Shown one piece after another: positions 34,177 through 44,054 of a stretch of 64,000 nucleotides of DNA. The number at the start of each line of letters is the position of its first letter. Within the stretch, counting starts at the first letter, position 1. Under the pieces are notes generated by a model. That model was not told the DNA's origin. It searched no databases and saw nothing but the letters and a program-made list of their open reading frames with translations. The stretch is from Chthoniobacteraceae bacterium (lineage in GTDB: Bacteria > Verrucomicrobiota > Verrucomicrobiia > Chthoniobacterales > Chthoniobacteraceae). The translations under genes and the position numbers were made by a program. The DNA is taken from NCBI GenBank assembly GCA_028293625.1, contig JAQGOL010000035.1:310001-374000 (forward strand). The letters run 5' to 3'.

Positions 34177-35325
34177 ATGAACCAACCCGATATTTTATTT
34201 CAAGCTAACCGTTTTGAACACGCTGCCGGCGCCTCAAAAAGCCGGGTCAGCCGTTTTAAGATCCTCGCCGTCTCACTCATGCTCACCGCCTCTTCCTCCT
34301 TTGGAGCCGAGTGGACCCTGCACAATACCCATGGACCCCGCCCCTCGGAGCGTTCCACCCCGGCAGTCAGCGCCATCGGCACGCAGGTTTACCTCTTTGG
34401 CGGCGTATTCGACAATTTCAGCGCGGGCGTGGACACGTTTTACAACGACCTTTTCAAATTCGATGCGTTAAAAGACAAATGGGTAAAGCTTCGCCCAAAC
34501 GGCCCAATTCCGGCTGCCCGGGCGTTTGCCGCCTCTGCTGCCCAGGAAGAGAGCGGGCGCTTTTTTGTTTTCGGCGGATCTTCTTACGGGCCGGATTTCT
34601 CGGACTTCCACGCTTTTGACGACCTTTGGGTTTATAGCACGGGATCCAATGCGTGGTCACAGATCCATGCAATCAACGCGGGGCCGAGTGGCCGGTCGCG
34701 GCCGGCGCTCTGGCTGGTCGGGAGCAAGATGTATGTCTTTGGAGGAATCACAGACAGTTTCGCCACGCTCAATGATCTATGGGTCTACAATTTGAATTCA
34801 AATGCATGGACCTTGCTCATCGCCGATGGCGCCGCAGGTTCGCCGCCTTCACGTCATGAAGCGATCTCGGGTTCGCGGCATCGGTTTGGCAAGCTGGTCA
34901 TTTACGGCGGCGAAACCCTCAGTGAAAACGGGTTTGAGATTCTGGCCGATACCTGGGAATACAATATTGCCTGCAACCGCTGGGACGATATCACCCCCGC
35001 GCCGCGGCATAACATTGATCCGTCCCGCAATTTTGCCGGCGCCGGTATTCTCGGAGGCGATCTTTACCTCCATGGCGGCGATCTGCCCGGCGGCTCGAAC
35101 TGTTGCGGGGCGCCTTTCCCGCAAAATGTGAGCGACGAGCTTTGGAAATTTGATCTCCAGGACGGCAACTGGCGCCAGGTGACGCGTTTCCGCGGTGATT
35201 CACCACAACTCAAACGGCATCGCGGGGTGGAAATTGGCAGCGACCTCTTCCTGTTCGGAGGCTACAATTTTGTCGATGGAATCGGCCAGGTCTGGAACCT
35301 TGACGTCTTTTCCTTCCGGCCCTGA
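34177..35325 (+). CDS. Secreted kelch-repeat beta-propeller protein
   Basis: A 382-residue protein with a long n-region and a signal helix (FKILAVSLMLTASSSFGAEW). Six kelch repeats follow, each with the gly-gly and Tyr/Trp pattern: QVYLFGGVFDN, FFVFGGSSYGP, KMYVFGGITD, KLVIYGGETL, DLYLHGGDLPG and DLFLFGGYNF, with partner strands such as NDLWVYNLNSNAWTLL. Together they would close a six-bladed propeller. Kelch propellers mediate protein or carbohydrate binding and in galactose-oxidase relatives catalysis; no copper-site motif is obvious here. It stands alone between two minus-strand blocks. Confidence 0.85.
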   Translation: MNQPDILFQANRFEHAAGASKSRVSRFKILAVSLMLTASSSFGAEWTLHNTHGPRPSERSTPAVSAIGTQVYLFGGVFDNFSAGVDTFYNDLFKFDALKDKWVKLRPNGPIPAARAFAASAAQEESGRFFVFGGSSYGPDFSDFHAFDDLWVYSTGSNAWSQIHAINAGPSGRSRPALWLVGSKMYVFGGITDSFATLNDLWVYNLNSNAWTLLIADGAAGSPPSRHEAISGSRHRFGKLVIYGGETLSENGFEILADTWEYNIACNRWDDITPAPRHNIDPSRNFAGAGILGGDLYLHGGDLPGGSNCCGAPFPQNVSDELWKFDLQDGNWRQVTRFRGDSPQLKRHRGVEIGSDLFLFGGYNFVDGIGQVWNLDVFSFRP

Positions 35326-35331
35326 TGACGC

Positions 35332-38109
35332 CTAAGGCTTGCGCATCCCGGCGGGGCTCCACTTGGCGCCGGAATGGGTGCCATTGAAGAGTTCCAGGGC
35401 AATGTGCTCGCCGAGCCGCCGGTAGCTTTCCCATTGGGCCTCGTCGAAAAACTGGTCGAGGGTCGATTCCTGGGGAAATGCCGGTTTTGAGCCGTGATAT
35501 TCGAGCACGTCGAGCGGTTCATCGCCGGTGAGACTCGGTTTGATTAACAGGATCAACGAGCCGGGCTCCGGATTTCCCTCGTAATAGACGAAGGCAAGGG
35601 TGGCGTGCGTGCTCGAGTAACGGGCCTCGGCAAACCGGCCTTCCCGGTCGGCAGGCGTGAGGCTTTCCGCTTTTTTCGAGCGATGGAGCTGTTGAAGCGT
35701 GCCAATGATCGGATGCAAGGAGTCGGGCAACAGTTCCTTAAGAGCCGAGTCATTGAGGAAAACGATCTCCGCGTTGAAATCGAGGCGCGCTTTTCTCACC
35801 AGATTGGCGGCGTCTTCGAAGGCATAATCGTCATCCTGGCCATCGTCGCAGATGATGATGAAAGGGACGCGGCGGCGCAGCAGTTCATACGCGGCGGTAT
35901 TTTCAAAGTGGCCTCCATCGGAGAGGTACCAGCGCCGCCTGGCCGAGCCATGGAACCGGGCGAGAAACTCATCAAGGAGATGCATCTGCGCGGGGAAAAA
36001 TTCGGTGATGGTGGCAAAGAGCCGCTGGGGCCACGGCGGCACGACGCGGCTGGAACGTTTATGCGGCGCAATGAGGCTGTCCCACCAATAACCACGGCGC
36101 ACATTAACGATGCCAGCCAGAAGCGACATTCCGAGATTGGTCCTCGCGCCAAGGCCCGTGCTGAAAGCGGCGCCGGAGATGGCGACCCATGTCCCAAGGT
36201 CGAGCCGTTCGACGCAGCGCGGGGCGGCGCCGTCATCGGAGAAATGATGGAATTCGCCAGCGCTCCTGATGATCGGCTCGATCTTGACGTAACGGCTGTC
36301 ATTGCCCCCATCGTGCCAGAGGGCATGGCTGCGAAGGCCGACACTCATTCCGCACGGGCCGATCGCCATCGGCAATCCTTTGCGATCCTGCTGTTCAACC
36401 TGCAACTTGCCATCGACGGTTTCATTCAAAGTCACGTTGATGAGATGCAAAGGGCCGCCGCTCTTGTCGGGCCGGTACGGCATGGCGGTTTCCGGGGCAA
36501 ACCCGCCGATTTCATCACCGTCGATCACTTCTGAAATTCGTTGTCCCTCGCCTTTCCATCGCGCCTTGTTCGAAGCGCCAAGATAAGCGCGTGAAAGCCG
36601 CGCGTTATAAATGGTCTGTTGCGAGGAAAGGTTCAGAAATTTCATGCTGCGCCCGAGCGTGGCCGACAGCAGAAAGGCGACTGTGAAAAAGGCGGCGATT
36701 GGCAGCAATGGAGGCTGCTCAATTTCTTCTCCCGGTTTTGCCGGCACGGGCGCTTGCGTAATGAAAATACGGCGTTCCGAGTCGAGCTGAACCTCGGGTT
36801 GCGGCGGCGAAGTGCGGGCAAGAATGCGAGCCGCCGGGTTTCCGGAAGGGATCTGTCCGGTCCAGAGCACCGCATGCGTGACGGTCGATAAAAAGGTTAA
36901 GATCGCAAAAGTAATCACGAGCGCCGCCACACTGCTGATCAGCGCGACCGGAAGACGGATGCGGCCGGCTTTCTGGCTCGGTTTTGGCGCAAGATGAACG
37001 ATGAGTTTCTGCGTCACACTCATAAAGGCGGCCAGCCCGGTGGCGCTGGCCAGGGTAATCAGAGGATGCGGATGGGCGAGATAAAGCGCGTAAACGGTTT
37101 GGCCGAGGGAATCGGTAAGAACCAAAAGGAGCAGGAATGCCGTCGCGCCCACCGCGGTTGCAAGCCAGAGCGAAAGCCGGTTCCGGGTTGAGCGCAACCG
37201 GGTTGCAGGTTCCATCGACCTGGCCACCTCGTCTGCGCGGCCCCAGAAGGCGAGCGCCAGAAGTGCCAGGAATGCAAGGAGTCCGGCCACTTTTTCTCCC
37301 AAATCCCATCCCTGCCGGTGCCAATAAAAAGTGAGCGCAATCCCCGCCACGGCGGCGGCAATGGTGACAAAAAGCGGCATTTTGCTACCCAGATCGCGGC
37401 TGTCGCGTTGGGTAAGCCAATAACTCCAGATCAACGGCACGACAAAAATGCCGAGCAGCAGTGCCGGGGCAAAAACAATCGGACTCCACCAAATGGATTC
37501 GCCAGCGTGATCAACCAACGTTTTTTCCCATGTTCGCCAGAGCCCGGACGTATTCCATGCGATCTGGCGAAGCAGGTTCAAGCCGGCAAAGGTCATCAGG
37601 AGAAAGACCGAAAGCAGAAACTGCAGGCCAATCCAGCTGCGGATATAAGTGGCGGTATCCAACAACGCGTCGCCTGCGCCGTTGGGGGAAAGGTAACGGC
37701 CATTTTCCCGCAGCCATTTCAACGGCTCGGAAAACGAGTTTTGCAGCGTTTCCTCCACGGTCTCGACGGCCGGTCGGCCGGCTTCCTCCACCCATGGCCG
37801 GGTAAAGATGGCGCCGAAGAAACCGCCGATATAACTGCCGCCCGAGACCGTGGAGAGATAGTCGATTTTTCCAATGAGCTTTTGTTTGGCCAGCGCCTGA
37901 AGCACCCCCAGGCAGAAGGTCGCGCTCCGAATGCCGCCGCCGGAAAACGCGAGGCCGACGGCATCGCCTCCGAGCGGTTGCCCGGCATTTCTCCGGCGTG
38001 CCTGAATCGCGCCCGCTTCGGCCGCTTTCAACTCCATGGGGAAGCCGGTCTCAAAACATGACACGTCGGGCTTGGAATCCGCGCCCGGTGCGGCCTGATC
38101 AGAGCTCAT
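35332..38109 (-). CDS. Patatin-like phospholipase with an internal multi-helix membrane insertion
   Basis: A 925-residue protein. The patatin oxyanion motif SGGGIRSATF (57-61) and nucleophile region LSTVSGGSYIGG (S89) lie near the N-terminus, while the catalytic Asp motif YLSDGGHFENTAAYEL sits near residue 731. Between them are about eight hydrophobic helices, for example LLSVFLLMTFAGLNLL, APALLLGIFVVPLIWSYW, ATAFLLLLVLTDSLG and LLPIAAFFTVAFLLSATLG. The Ser-Asp dyad is therefore intact but split by a membrane region. It likely hydrolyses acyl esters of lipids at the membrane. It is the last gene of a run with a diheme cytochrome and a GMC oxidoreductase (19-bp gap). Confidence 0.85.
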   Translation of the reverse strand: MSSDQAAPGADSKPDVSCFETGFPMELKAAEAGAIQARRRNAGQPLGGDAVGLAFSGGGIRSATFCLGVLQALAKQKLIGKIDYLSTVSGGSYIGGFFGAIFTRPWVEEAGRPAVETVEETLQNSFSEPLKWLRENGRYLSPNGAGDALLDTATYIRSWIGLQFLLSVFLLMTFAGLNLLRQIAWNTSGLWRTWEKTLVDHAGESIWWSPIVFAPALLLGIFVVPLIWSYWLTQRDSRDLGSKMPLFVTIAAAVAGIALTFYWHRQGWDLGEKVAGLLAFLALLALAFWGRADEVARSMEPATRLRSTRNRLSLWLATAVGATAFLLLLVLTDSLGQTVYALYLAHPHPLITLASATGLAAFMSVTQKLIVHLAPKPSQKAGRIRLPVALISSVAALVITFAILTFLSTVTHAVLWTGQIPSGNPAARILARTSPPQPEVQLDSERRIFITQAPVPAKPGEEIEQPPLLPIAAFFTVAFLLSATLGRSMKFLNLSSQQTIYNARLSRAYLGASNKARWKGEGQRISEVIDGDEIGGFAPETAMPYRPDKSGGPLHLINVTLNETVDGKLQVEQQDRKGLPMAIGPCGMSVGLRSHALWHDGGNDSRYVKIEPIIRSAGEFHHFSDDGAAPRCVERLDLGTWVAISGAAFSTGLGARTNLGMSLLAGIVNVRRGYWWDSLIAPHKRSSRVVPPWPQRLFATITEFFPAQMHLLDEFLARFHGSARRRWYLSDGGHFENTAAYELLRRRVPFIIICDDGQDDDYAFEDAANLVRKARLDFNAEIVFLNDSALKELLPDSLHPIIGTLQQLHRSKKAESLTPADREGRFAEARYSSTHATLAFVYYEGNPEPGSLILLIKPSLTGDEPLDVLEYHGSKPAFPQESTLDQFFDEAQWESYRRLGEHIALELFNGTHSGAKWSPAGMRKP

Positions 38110-38128
38110 TTTAAAAAGCGCTGATGAA

Positions 38129-40069
38129 TCAGCCAGGAATGGATGCCATGTTTTTGCGCGTGTCGGCGATGATCACATCGCTCGCCTTCTCGCTGATCAT
38201 ATAGACGGCGCTCACGATGAAGAGCCCCGGGATGTGCGGGAAGACCGAGGCGTCAACCACGCGCAAGCCGCTGACACCGCGCACCCGGAAATGTTGATCG
38301 AGCACGGCACGCGGATCGCCTTCCTTGCCAATCGGGCAGGTGCACGAAGCGTGATGACCCCATGCTTCATTTTTGATGAACTCACGCAACTCATCGCGGG
38401 TCTGGTATTTTGGGCCGGGCACTTCCTCCTCCTCGATCACCGAGGCGCTGCGTTTGGCCATGGCGCGGACAAACTCCACTCCATCGAGCACCGCTTCAAG
38501 ATCATCGCCGTTCGCATCGTTGCCCTCATCGAAATAAGCGAAGTTGATTTCCGGCCGTTCGAACGGATCGGCCGATCTCAGCCGCACATAACCGGCCGTG
38601 TTCTCGGTGTGACCCTTGAGAATGGCCCAGGTGAAGTGGTTGGCGCTGACTCCCTGGGAATAGCCGGGAAAGTAACCTTTGAAATAACCCGCCAATCCGA
38701 AGATGAGCAGGTCCGGGTCGCCTTTTTTCTCTGTGATCCGCTTGGAGCGTTGCACGATGCCAAGCACCGCGCCGTTGGTAGTGTAGACCCCTTTTCCATG
38801 CGTCCATTCCTCCCAGAGTTTGTCACCGGTTTCGCCGGTCGCCGGGGCCGCGAACGTGGCGCCTTCAACGATCTTGAAGTCGCTTTTCATCTTCCAGACA
38901 ACGCCCACTTCATAGCGGTCCTGGAGGTTGCCACCGACGCCTGGCAGATCGACCAGCGGCTTGATTCCAAGCGCGGTGAGATCCCCGGCGGGCCCGATGC
39001 CGGAGAGCATGAGAAGTTGCGGCGTGTTAAAAGCGCCTCCGCACAAAATGACTTCGTGCCGGGCATAGACTTTCCGGCGCGGCGCGGCAGCTCGGCGCGC
39101 TTTCATTTCCACAGGCCCGAGCGTTTCAGATTGCGGATTGCCATCGTAAAGCTTGTTCCCATCGGCGAACTCGACACCGATGGCGTGGGGCTGCGCCCCG
39201 GTTGTGTCGAAGAGGATCTGCGTGACAAAGGAATGCAACCGGATGAGCAGTTTGTCGGGATGCTCCTCGTGCACAGCGAGTACCCGCTCCCGAACAGCAT
39301 TGCGTTTGCCATCTTTTGTCGAGATTGGGATCAGGCAGATTCCCTCCGGACTCTCGTGCTGGGTGCGCCAGTCGTTCGGATCGAGATCGTGAAGAAAATG
39401 ACTGAGCGCCTTATGCCCGCGCGCTTGTTCAAGCAACTCGTCAAAGGCGGCCACTTTTAATACCTTAAGAAGGCTGTTATCGGTTAAAAGCAGCTTCGGA
39501 TCGGCTGTGTTGGTGTGCAGCCATCCGTTGTAACCGTGCCGGGCCGGATTGCTACTGCGCCAGATCACGCGGTCGATGAACTCCTTGATCTTTTCAGGCA
39601 ACGGAATTTTCGCCCTTCCATAGTCGCAATGTTCAAGCCGCTCAAAGTAGGCGCGCATCGGTTCTGAACGCCACGATTCATCGCCGACCGCATCCGCTAT
39701 CCGGTCCCAATCGCTGTCATGCGGATAGATGGTGATCATGGCATGATGGGTCGTGCAGCCGCCCAGGGAAGAAGCCCGCGGATAGAAGATTCCTTTTTCC
39801 GCAATATACTTGGAGTCGCGTTCGCGGTTGGTCTTGTAATGGTCTACAAAGAAATCCCACGAGAGGTCCGGGTGCTCAGACGCTTTGGGATGAAACACCG
39901 GAACCGAGTAGGCCGCCGGTTGATCTTTGCCGCCCGCTTCAAGCAGCAATACCTGGAATCCGGCTTGCGCGAGGTTGGCAGCCAGCGGCCCGCCGCCGGC
40001 GCCGGAGCCGATGATGATGAAGTCGAACTGTGCGCCCTCCGGGGCCGGATCGATAGTCTCGTTTGACAT
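38129..40069 (-). CDS. GMC family FAD-dependent oxidoreductase
   Basis: A 646-residue glucose-methanol-choline oxidoreductase. The FAD Rossmann motif is FIIIGSGAGGGPLAANLA (G21-G26 core) with LLLEAGG; a second FAD segment is SSLGGCTTHHAMITIYP, and the GMC signature 2 appears as EVILCGGAFNTPQLLMLSG. The C-terminal active-site region AWGHHASCTCPIG gives a catalytic His before the final VVDASVFPHIPG. No signal peptide is evident. It likely oxidises an alcohol and passes electrons to the cytochrome encoded 6 bases upstream rather than to oxygen. The substrate could be a sterol-, lipid- or sugar-type alcohol; the context with patatin favours a lipid, which is inference. Confidence 0.9.
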   Translation of the reverse strand: MSNETIDPAPEGAQFDFIIIGSGAGGGPLAANLAQAGFQVLLLEAGGKDQPAAYSVPVFHPKASEHPDLSWDFFVDHYKTNRERDSKYIAEKGIFYPRASSLGGCTTHHAMITIYPHDSDWDRIADAVGDESWRSEPMRAYFERLEHCDYGRAKIPLPEKIKEFIDRVIWRSSNPARHGYNGWLHTNTADPKLLLTDNSLLKVLKVAAFDELLEQARGHKALSHFLHDLDPNDWRTQHESPEGICLIPISTKDGKRNAVRERVLAVHEEHPDKLLIRLHSFVTQILFDTTGAQPHAIGVEFADGNKLYDGNPQSETLGPVEMKARRAAAPRRKVYARHEVILCGGAFNTPQLLMLSGIGPAGDLTALGIKPLVDLPGVGGNLQDRYEVGVVWKMKSDFKIVEGATFAAPATGETGDKLWEEWTHGKGVYTTNGAVLGIVQRSKRITEKKGDPDLLIFGLAGYFKGYFPGYSQGVSANHFTWAILKGHTENTAGYVRLRSADPFERPEINFAYFDEGNDANGDDLEAVLDGVEFVRAMAKRSASVIEEEEVPGPKYQTRDELREFIKNEAWGHHASCTCPIGKEGDPRAVLDQHFRVRGVSGLRVVDASVFPHIPGLFIVSAVYMISEKASDVIIADTRKNMASIPG

Positions 40070-40075
40070 GGTAAG

Positions 40076-42553
40076 TTAGAAGGTTTTTACGAACTCGATG
40101 AGTGCTGTTTTGTCTTCAGGCGGAAGTTCCGCGCCAAAGTTATGGCCGCGGTCGACCACCAAATCCGGGCATTTGGTTGCCTTCAGCAGATCGGCTCCGA
40201 CCTTCTCGCTTAGCAGGGCGCTGGCGGCTTCTTCATTCAGGTTGTTCTTCTTGATTTCCTTGAGTGTCTTCACCAATTGCCCGACCGCCTGTTTGAAGAC
40301 GGCTTTGTCTCCGTTGGGATTCAGGTTGCTAATCAATGCCACCGGCGTCCCTTTGGGAATCGGGCCCAATGTAAAGCCATCGCTCTTGTTGGAGATATGA
40401 ATTGATACGGCCAGTAGCGCGACGGCCAGCAGCACGAAAATAACCGAGGCGATCCGGCCCGCCCTTTTACCGGAGGTCGCCAGGATTACCGCGATGATGA
40501 CCAGGATGAGCGGCCCAAGCCACGGATGGCTGAAGAAGAGCTGGAGGTTGTCACCGGTTACCTGCATCAACAGGCCTGGCAGATACTTCGGCGCAATCTG
40601 CACGTAGGTGGTTTCTGTGGTCCTGCGGATCAAGCCGTGGTCATGCTCAAGTTGTTTTTGCAAAACCGGATCGGCCGATTTCCGGCGCTCTTCGTTGGTG
40701 GAAAGCAGCTTTGCAATTCCATCCTCGAACGCCGCCACCCGGCCTTTCACCGAGGGATCGCTGTTATAAATCCCAAGTTCGTTGTTATGAAGGTAAGGCG
40801 CGGTTGCCCAGATGCTGATCAGAGTAGGCACCCGATAGTAACCGGGGCCGCCATCCGGCATCATGTATTCCTCGTCTTTTTGCGTGTATGGATTGAAGTA
40901 TTTAACCGCTCCGATCGAGGGCGATGTCTTGTAGGTTTCCGAGGAGAAATTATCCCAGACATGGCCGCGGGTGGCGTTGTCGGCCCGCGCCCTCGCCGAG
41001 TTGGTGCCAATGAGAGAGACTGGATACCGCTGATCGGTGGAAAGATAGTTGCCTTCCAGAAAGTCCGGCTTGGCCACCTCGGCACGCGCCCACGTTAAGT
41101 AAGCTTCCTTCCTCGGCCCGCCTTTTGCCCATTCCGCAAACTCGCCCGGCTGCGGATATGAGCCGTCGGTAGGCTGCTTGCTTGAATGGCAGGTCATGCA
41201 ATGCTCCGCAAAGACCTGTTTGCCGCGAGTAAGCACCACTTGGTCCTTGGTGATATAGGGATCGCCTTCAGGCGCATCGGCCAGCTTCATCGGCGGCGTC
41301 GATTTGATGAAGAACTTGGCGAGGTTATTGACGCGGATTTCCGAAGTCTGCCAGTAAACCGAATTTTCCCGGGCGGCTTTGACTTCAAACGGTTTCTGAG
41401 GCTTCAGCCCAACCAGGGGATTGTGGCACTCATTCCAGAGCTGATGGAACTCACCGATATTGACATAGACCCGGGCAAGGGCAACCCAGACACCGCATGA
41501 ATCGGCGCCGTCCACAAGGATGTGGGGCACATGGCGTTCCTTGTTTTTTACCAGCTCATACTTGCCTTCATTAAGCAGCTTCTCGTAGTCGATGTCAGGC
41601 ATCGAGTTGTTGGCGTCGCTCTGCGTTTCCTTCGGATTTGAGAGGGCACGTTTGACCCGGGCCGGAACGTTGAAAACGGCGTTCATTGTGTTGGGATTGT
41701 TGATGCCGTCGGAGGCGATCAGCGAGGTATCGACCGTGCCAGGCTGGGCCGTGGAAAGGAGCTGTTTTACAAAGCTCGAGTTCGAGAGCTGCGCGCCGAA
41801 GACCGCCGTCGTCTTCCAGTATTGCGCCCCAATGTTACTTGAAAGGTTCGCCCATTTTGGCGCTTCGACATCAGCGGGCGGATAGAGCGGATGAAAGGAT
41901 GCATGGCAAAATCCGCATGACATTCCAATCCGGTAAGGACGCACCAAAGCCGGGTCCTCATAATAACTCGGGTCGTTGTAATAACGCTCGCCGTTCCACT
42001 TCGCCTTGGCTTTGTCATCAAAGTTCGGGTTGGGAAATAGCCGCAATCCGACAATGCCGGTCGGTTTTCCATAAACACTCGCTTCCACCCCAGCTATTTC
42101 GGGCGTTACTTGTTCATCCAGCCAGATGCCATATTCATCCGGCTTGGTAGCTTCCTTAAAATCGGGGTTATTAATAAGGCCGGTCGATTTGAAGCGCCCC
42201 TTCTTTCGAGTGCGCGAGTCGAGTGTCTTGATCAGGTCCGTCAACCCGTAGCTGCGCACCGCCATCCAATCCCAGAACGCTTCGTTGCCGCCGCACCAGA
42301 GCATCCAGGTGTTGCGTCCTTTGATTTCGTCGGCATCGAGCTTGACCGGGGTGAGCTCGCCGCCGGCCGCGGGTTTGAGCCCGTCCATTTGAGAAAAAAC
42401 ATCGACGGTGGCTTCGGCGAAGTTGGCCGGGGTTTTGCCCGCCGCCTTGGCTTCATCGATCGGGGTGGTGGTGGTTTTTGAGCAACTCAGGCCGGTGAAA
42501 ACCAGCGCCAGCAATGCGAGAGAACGCGAGATGAGAAATCCAGCTTTCATCAT
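40076..42553 (-). CDS. Diheme c-type cytochrome lipoprotein with a C-terminal membrane helix
   Basis: About 825 residues from ATG 42553 (a TTG lies four codons upstream). The N-terminus is a lipoprotein signal with the lipobox LVFTGLSCSK. Two heme sites are visible: CGFCHASFH (about 213) and CMTCHSSKQP (about 449), and YRVPTLISIWATAPYLHNNE resembles the distal segment of RoxA/BthA-type diheme cytochromes. A membrane helix (LGPLILVIIAVILATSG) lies near residue 680 with another (FVLLAVALLAVSIHI) just after. It is the first gene before the GMC oxidoreductase (6-bp gap) and probably accepts electrons from it. A dioxygenase-like role as in RoxA is possible but not supported further. Confidence 0.75.
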   Translation of the reverse strand: MMKAGFLISRSLALLALVFTGLSCSKTTTTPIDEAKAAGKTPANFAEATVDVFSQMDGLKPAAGGELTPVKLDADEIKGRNTWMLWCGGNEAFWDWMAVRSYGLTDLIKTLDSRTRKKGRFKSTGLINNPDFKEATKPDEYGIWLDEQVTPEIAGVEASVYGKPTGIVGLRLFPNPNFDDKAKAKWNGERYYNDPSYYEDPALVRPYRIGMSCGFCHASFHPLYPPADVEAPKWANLSSNIGAQYWKTTAVFGAQLSNSSFVKQLLSTAQPGTVDTSLIASDGINNPNTMNAVFNVPARVKRALSNPKETQSDANNSMPDIDYEKLLNEGKYELVKNKERHVPHILVDGADSCGVWVALARVYVNIGEFHQLWNECHNPLVGLKPQKPFEVKAARENSVYWQTSEIRVNNLAKFFIKSTPPMKLADAPEGDPYITKDQVVLTRGKQVFAEHCMTCHSSKQPTDGSYPQPGEFAEWAKGGPRKEAYLTWARAEVAKPDFLEGNYLSTDQRYPVSLIGTNSARARADNATRGHVWDNFSSETYKTSPSIGAVKYFNPYTQKDEEYMMPDGGPGYYRVPTLISIWATAPYLHNNELGIYNSDPSVKGRVAAFEDGIAKLLSTNEERRKSADPVLQKQLEHDHGLIRRTTETTYVQIAPKYLPGLLMQVTGDNLQLFFSHPWLGPLILVIIAVILATSGKRAGRIASVIFVLLAVALLAVSIHISNKSDGFTLGPIPKGTPVALISNLNPNGDKAVFKQAVGQLVKTLKEIKKNNLNEEAASALLSEKVGADLLKATKCPDLVVDRGHNFGAELPPEDKTALIEFVKTF

Positions 42554-42683
42554 TTTATAATCCAAAGGGGACTAATCGCTGATGAGCAAGCCGTTTTGGC
42601 CGTCGAACTTCTTGTTTAAGGAAATACGGTGGGGTGCGATGATTTCAGCGATTGCTGCTATTTATTCGTATTTTTATGAAAAC

Positions 42684-42703
42684 ATTGCAATAAATAGTGC
42701 AAT
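42684..42703. promoter_or_regulatory. Inverted repeat in the spacer upstream of the cytochrome gene
   Basis: ATTGCA (42684-42689) and TGCAAT (42698-42703) form a perfect inverted repeat around an 8-base AT-rich centre, in the 223-bp spacer between the cytochrome gene start and the end of the radical SAM gene. The region is AT-richer than its surroundings, so a promoter or operator for the cytochrome-GMC-patatin run is likely here. Confidence 0.3.
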
Positions 42704-42776
42704 CATTTGCGTGCGGTAGTGCAAAAAATCCCGTGACGCCACCCCACGCCGCGTCGCTGCGCGGTCGTTCCCAACC

Positions 42777-44024
42777 CTACTTCATCGCCTGCTGCAGAGC
42801 GCGCGCCTTTGCCTCCGCGTCGTGGGCCACGGCGGAATAGGCGTTGAAATCGTTGAACCAATACTTTTTCGCCCAGCGGTACATCCAATGGCGCTCGGGA
42901 ATTTCCTCGCCGGGAAGCCACTGGCTAAAGCGCGGCGTCATCGCATCGAGCTCGGCCATGGCGGTGCCGCGCATGGTCGTATCGCGGGCGCCATGTTTTA
43001 AAACGAGTTCCTTGACCAGATCGGGGCGCTCCATCACCACGCAGCCGCGCGTTTGGCCCGCGCTGACCTCGCGAAAATCCTTTAAAAAAGCGCTGTCCCG
43101 CATCGTGGCGAAAACGCCCCGTTCATCGCGGATGTTTTCCACTGCGAACTGGATGATCGGGCACGGCTCGATATCGCCGCGCGGATTAACATGATGGCTG
43201 ATGCCGGTCGACATCGGGCAGAGCGCGCGGCCTTCGCCATCGTAATAGGCGTCAATGATGCCGATCGGTACTTTGGCGCGCATTTCGACCACAAACTTGC
43301 GGACGCGCACAAGTTGATCGGGCCGCAGCGCAAGATCCGAGTTCATCTTGGGACCAACAGGCCGATAGGTATGGAACCAGGCGTAATGGACCCCGCGGGC
43401 AACCAATTCCCGCAACCATCCCTCAGTGCAGAGGTCATCAATGTTCGTCTGGCAGACACTGGTCGCCACACCGGTCAGAAGCCGCTCTTTGAGGCAGTTC
43501 TCCAGGCCGCGCAATGTGCGGGTAAAGACTTCCTTTTTCCCGCGGCGCTCATCGCTGACGATTTCGCGGCCTTCAATGGAAATCAGCGGGGTGGCGTTGC
43601 CGATCTGCCGAAGGCGTTTCGCTATTTTTTCAGTAATGAACTGCCCGTTGGTAAAGACCTGGAAATAACAATCGGGATGCGCGGCCAGCAGGTCGAGCAA
43701 CTCGGGGTGCATGAACGGTTCACCACCCAGGATCCCAAAGAATGAGCTCCCGTGGGCTTTGGCGTCGTTAATGGTGCGGTTGAGGGTTTCCAGGTCGATC
43801 TGTGTCCGCTCAGCCTCCACGTCGACCCAGCAGCCCTGGCAGCGCAGATTGCATGAGTTGAGGATTGAGAGATAAAGAAAGGGCGGGAAATATTCACCGC
43901 GCTTGATGCCGCGTTTGAATCGCTCAACCGACAGCATTCCTTTAAAACCGAAATTCCACATGAACTTTGCCAGAAGGCGCGGATCAGTGGTGCGAAGAAT
44001 TCGGGCGGCAAGTTGAGGAAACAT
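42777..44024 (-). CDS. Radical SAM/SPASM-type protein
   Basis: A 415-residue radical SAM enzyme. The [4Fe-4S] motif is SCNLRCQGCW (C58, C62, C65, CxxxCxxC), followed by FFGILGGEPFMHPELLDLL (the GGEP SAM-binding motif) and FQVFTNGQFITEK. A C-terminal region with CPMSTGISHHVNPRGDIEPCP may coordinate a further cluster as in SPASM-like enzymes. It is 30 bp downstream of the sialate O-acetylesterase on the same strand. The N-terminal AKFMWNFGFKGMLSVERFKR segment appears in PVC and deltaproteobacterial members annotated only as radical SAM. The reaction cannot be assigned. Confidence 0.85.
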   Translation of the reverse strand: MFPQLAARILRTTDPRLLAKFMWNFGFKGMLSVERFKRGIKRGEYFPPFLYLSILNSCNLRCQGCWVDVEAERTQIDLETLNRTINDAKAHGSSFFGILGGEPFMHPELLDLLAAHPDCYFQVFTNGQFITEKIAKRLRQIGNATPLISIEGREIVSDERRGKKEVFTRTLRGLENCLKERLLTGVATSVCQTNIDDLCTEGWLRELVARGVHYAWFHTYRPVGPKMNSDLALRPDQLVRVRKFVVEMRAKVPIGIIDAYYDGEGRALCPMSTGISHHVNPRGDIEPCPIIQFAVENIRDERGVFATMRDSAFLKDFREVSAGQTRGCVVMERPDLVKELVLKHGARDTTMRGTAMAELDAMTPRFSQWLPGEEIPERHWMYRWAKKYWFNDFNAYSAVAHDAEAKARALQQAMK

Positions 44025-44054
44025 GGAAAATAAAGAAACCGCGCCCGAACCGGC

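Noticed and set aside
38234-39460. 408-codon frame antisense to the GMC oxidoreductase
   Set aside because: Shadow of a certain gene; no motif or start signal.
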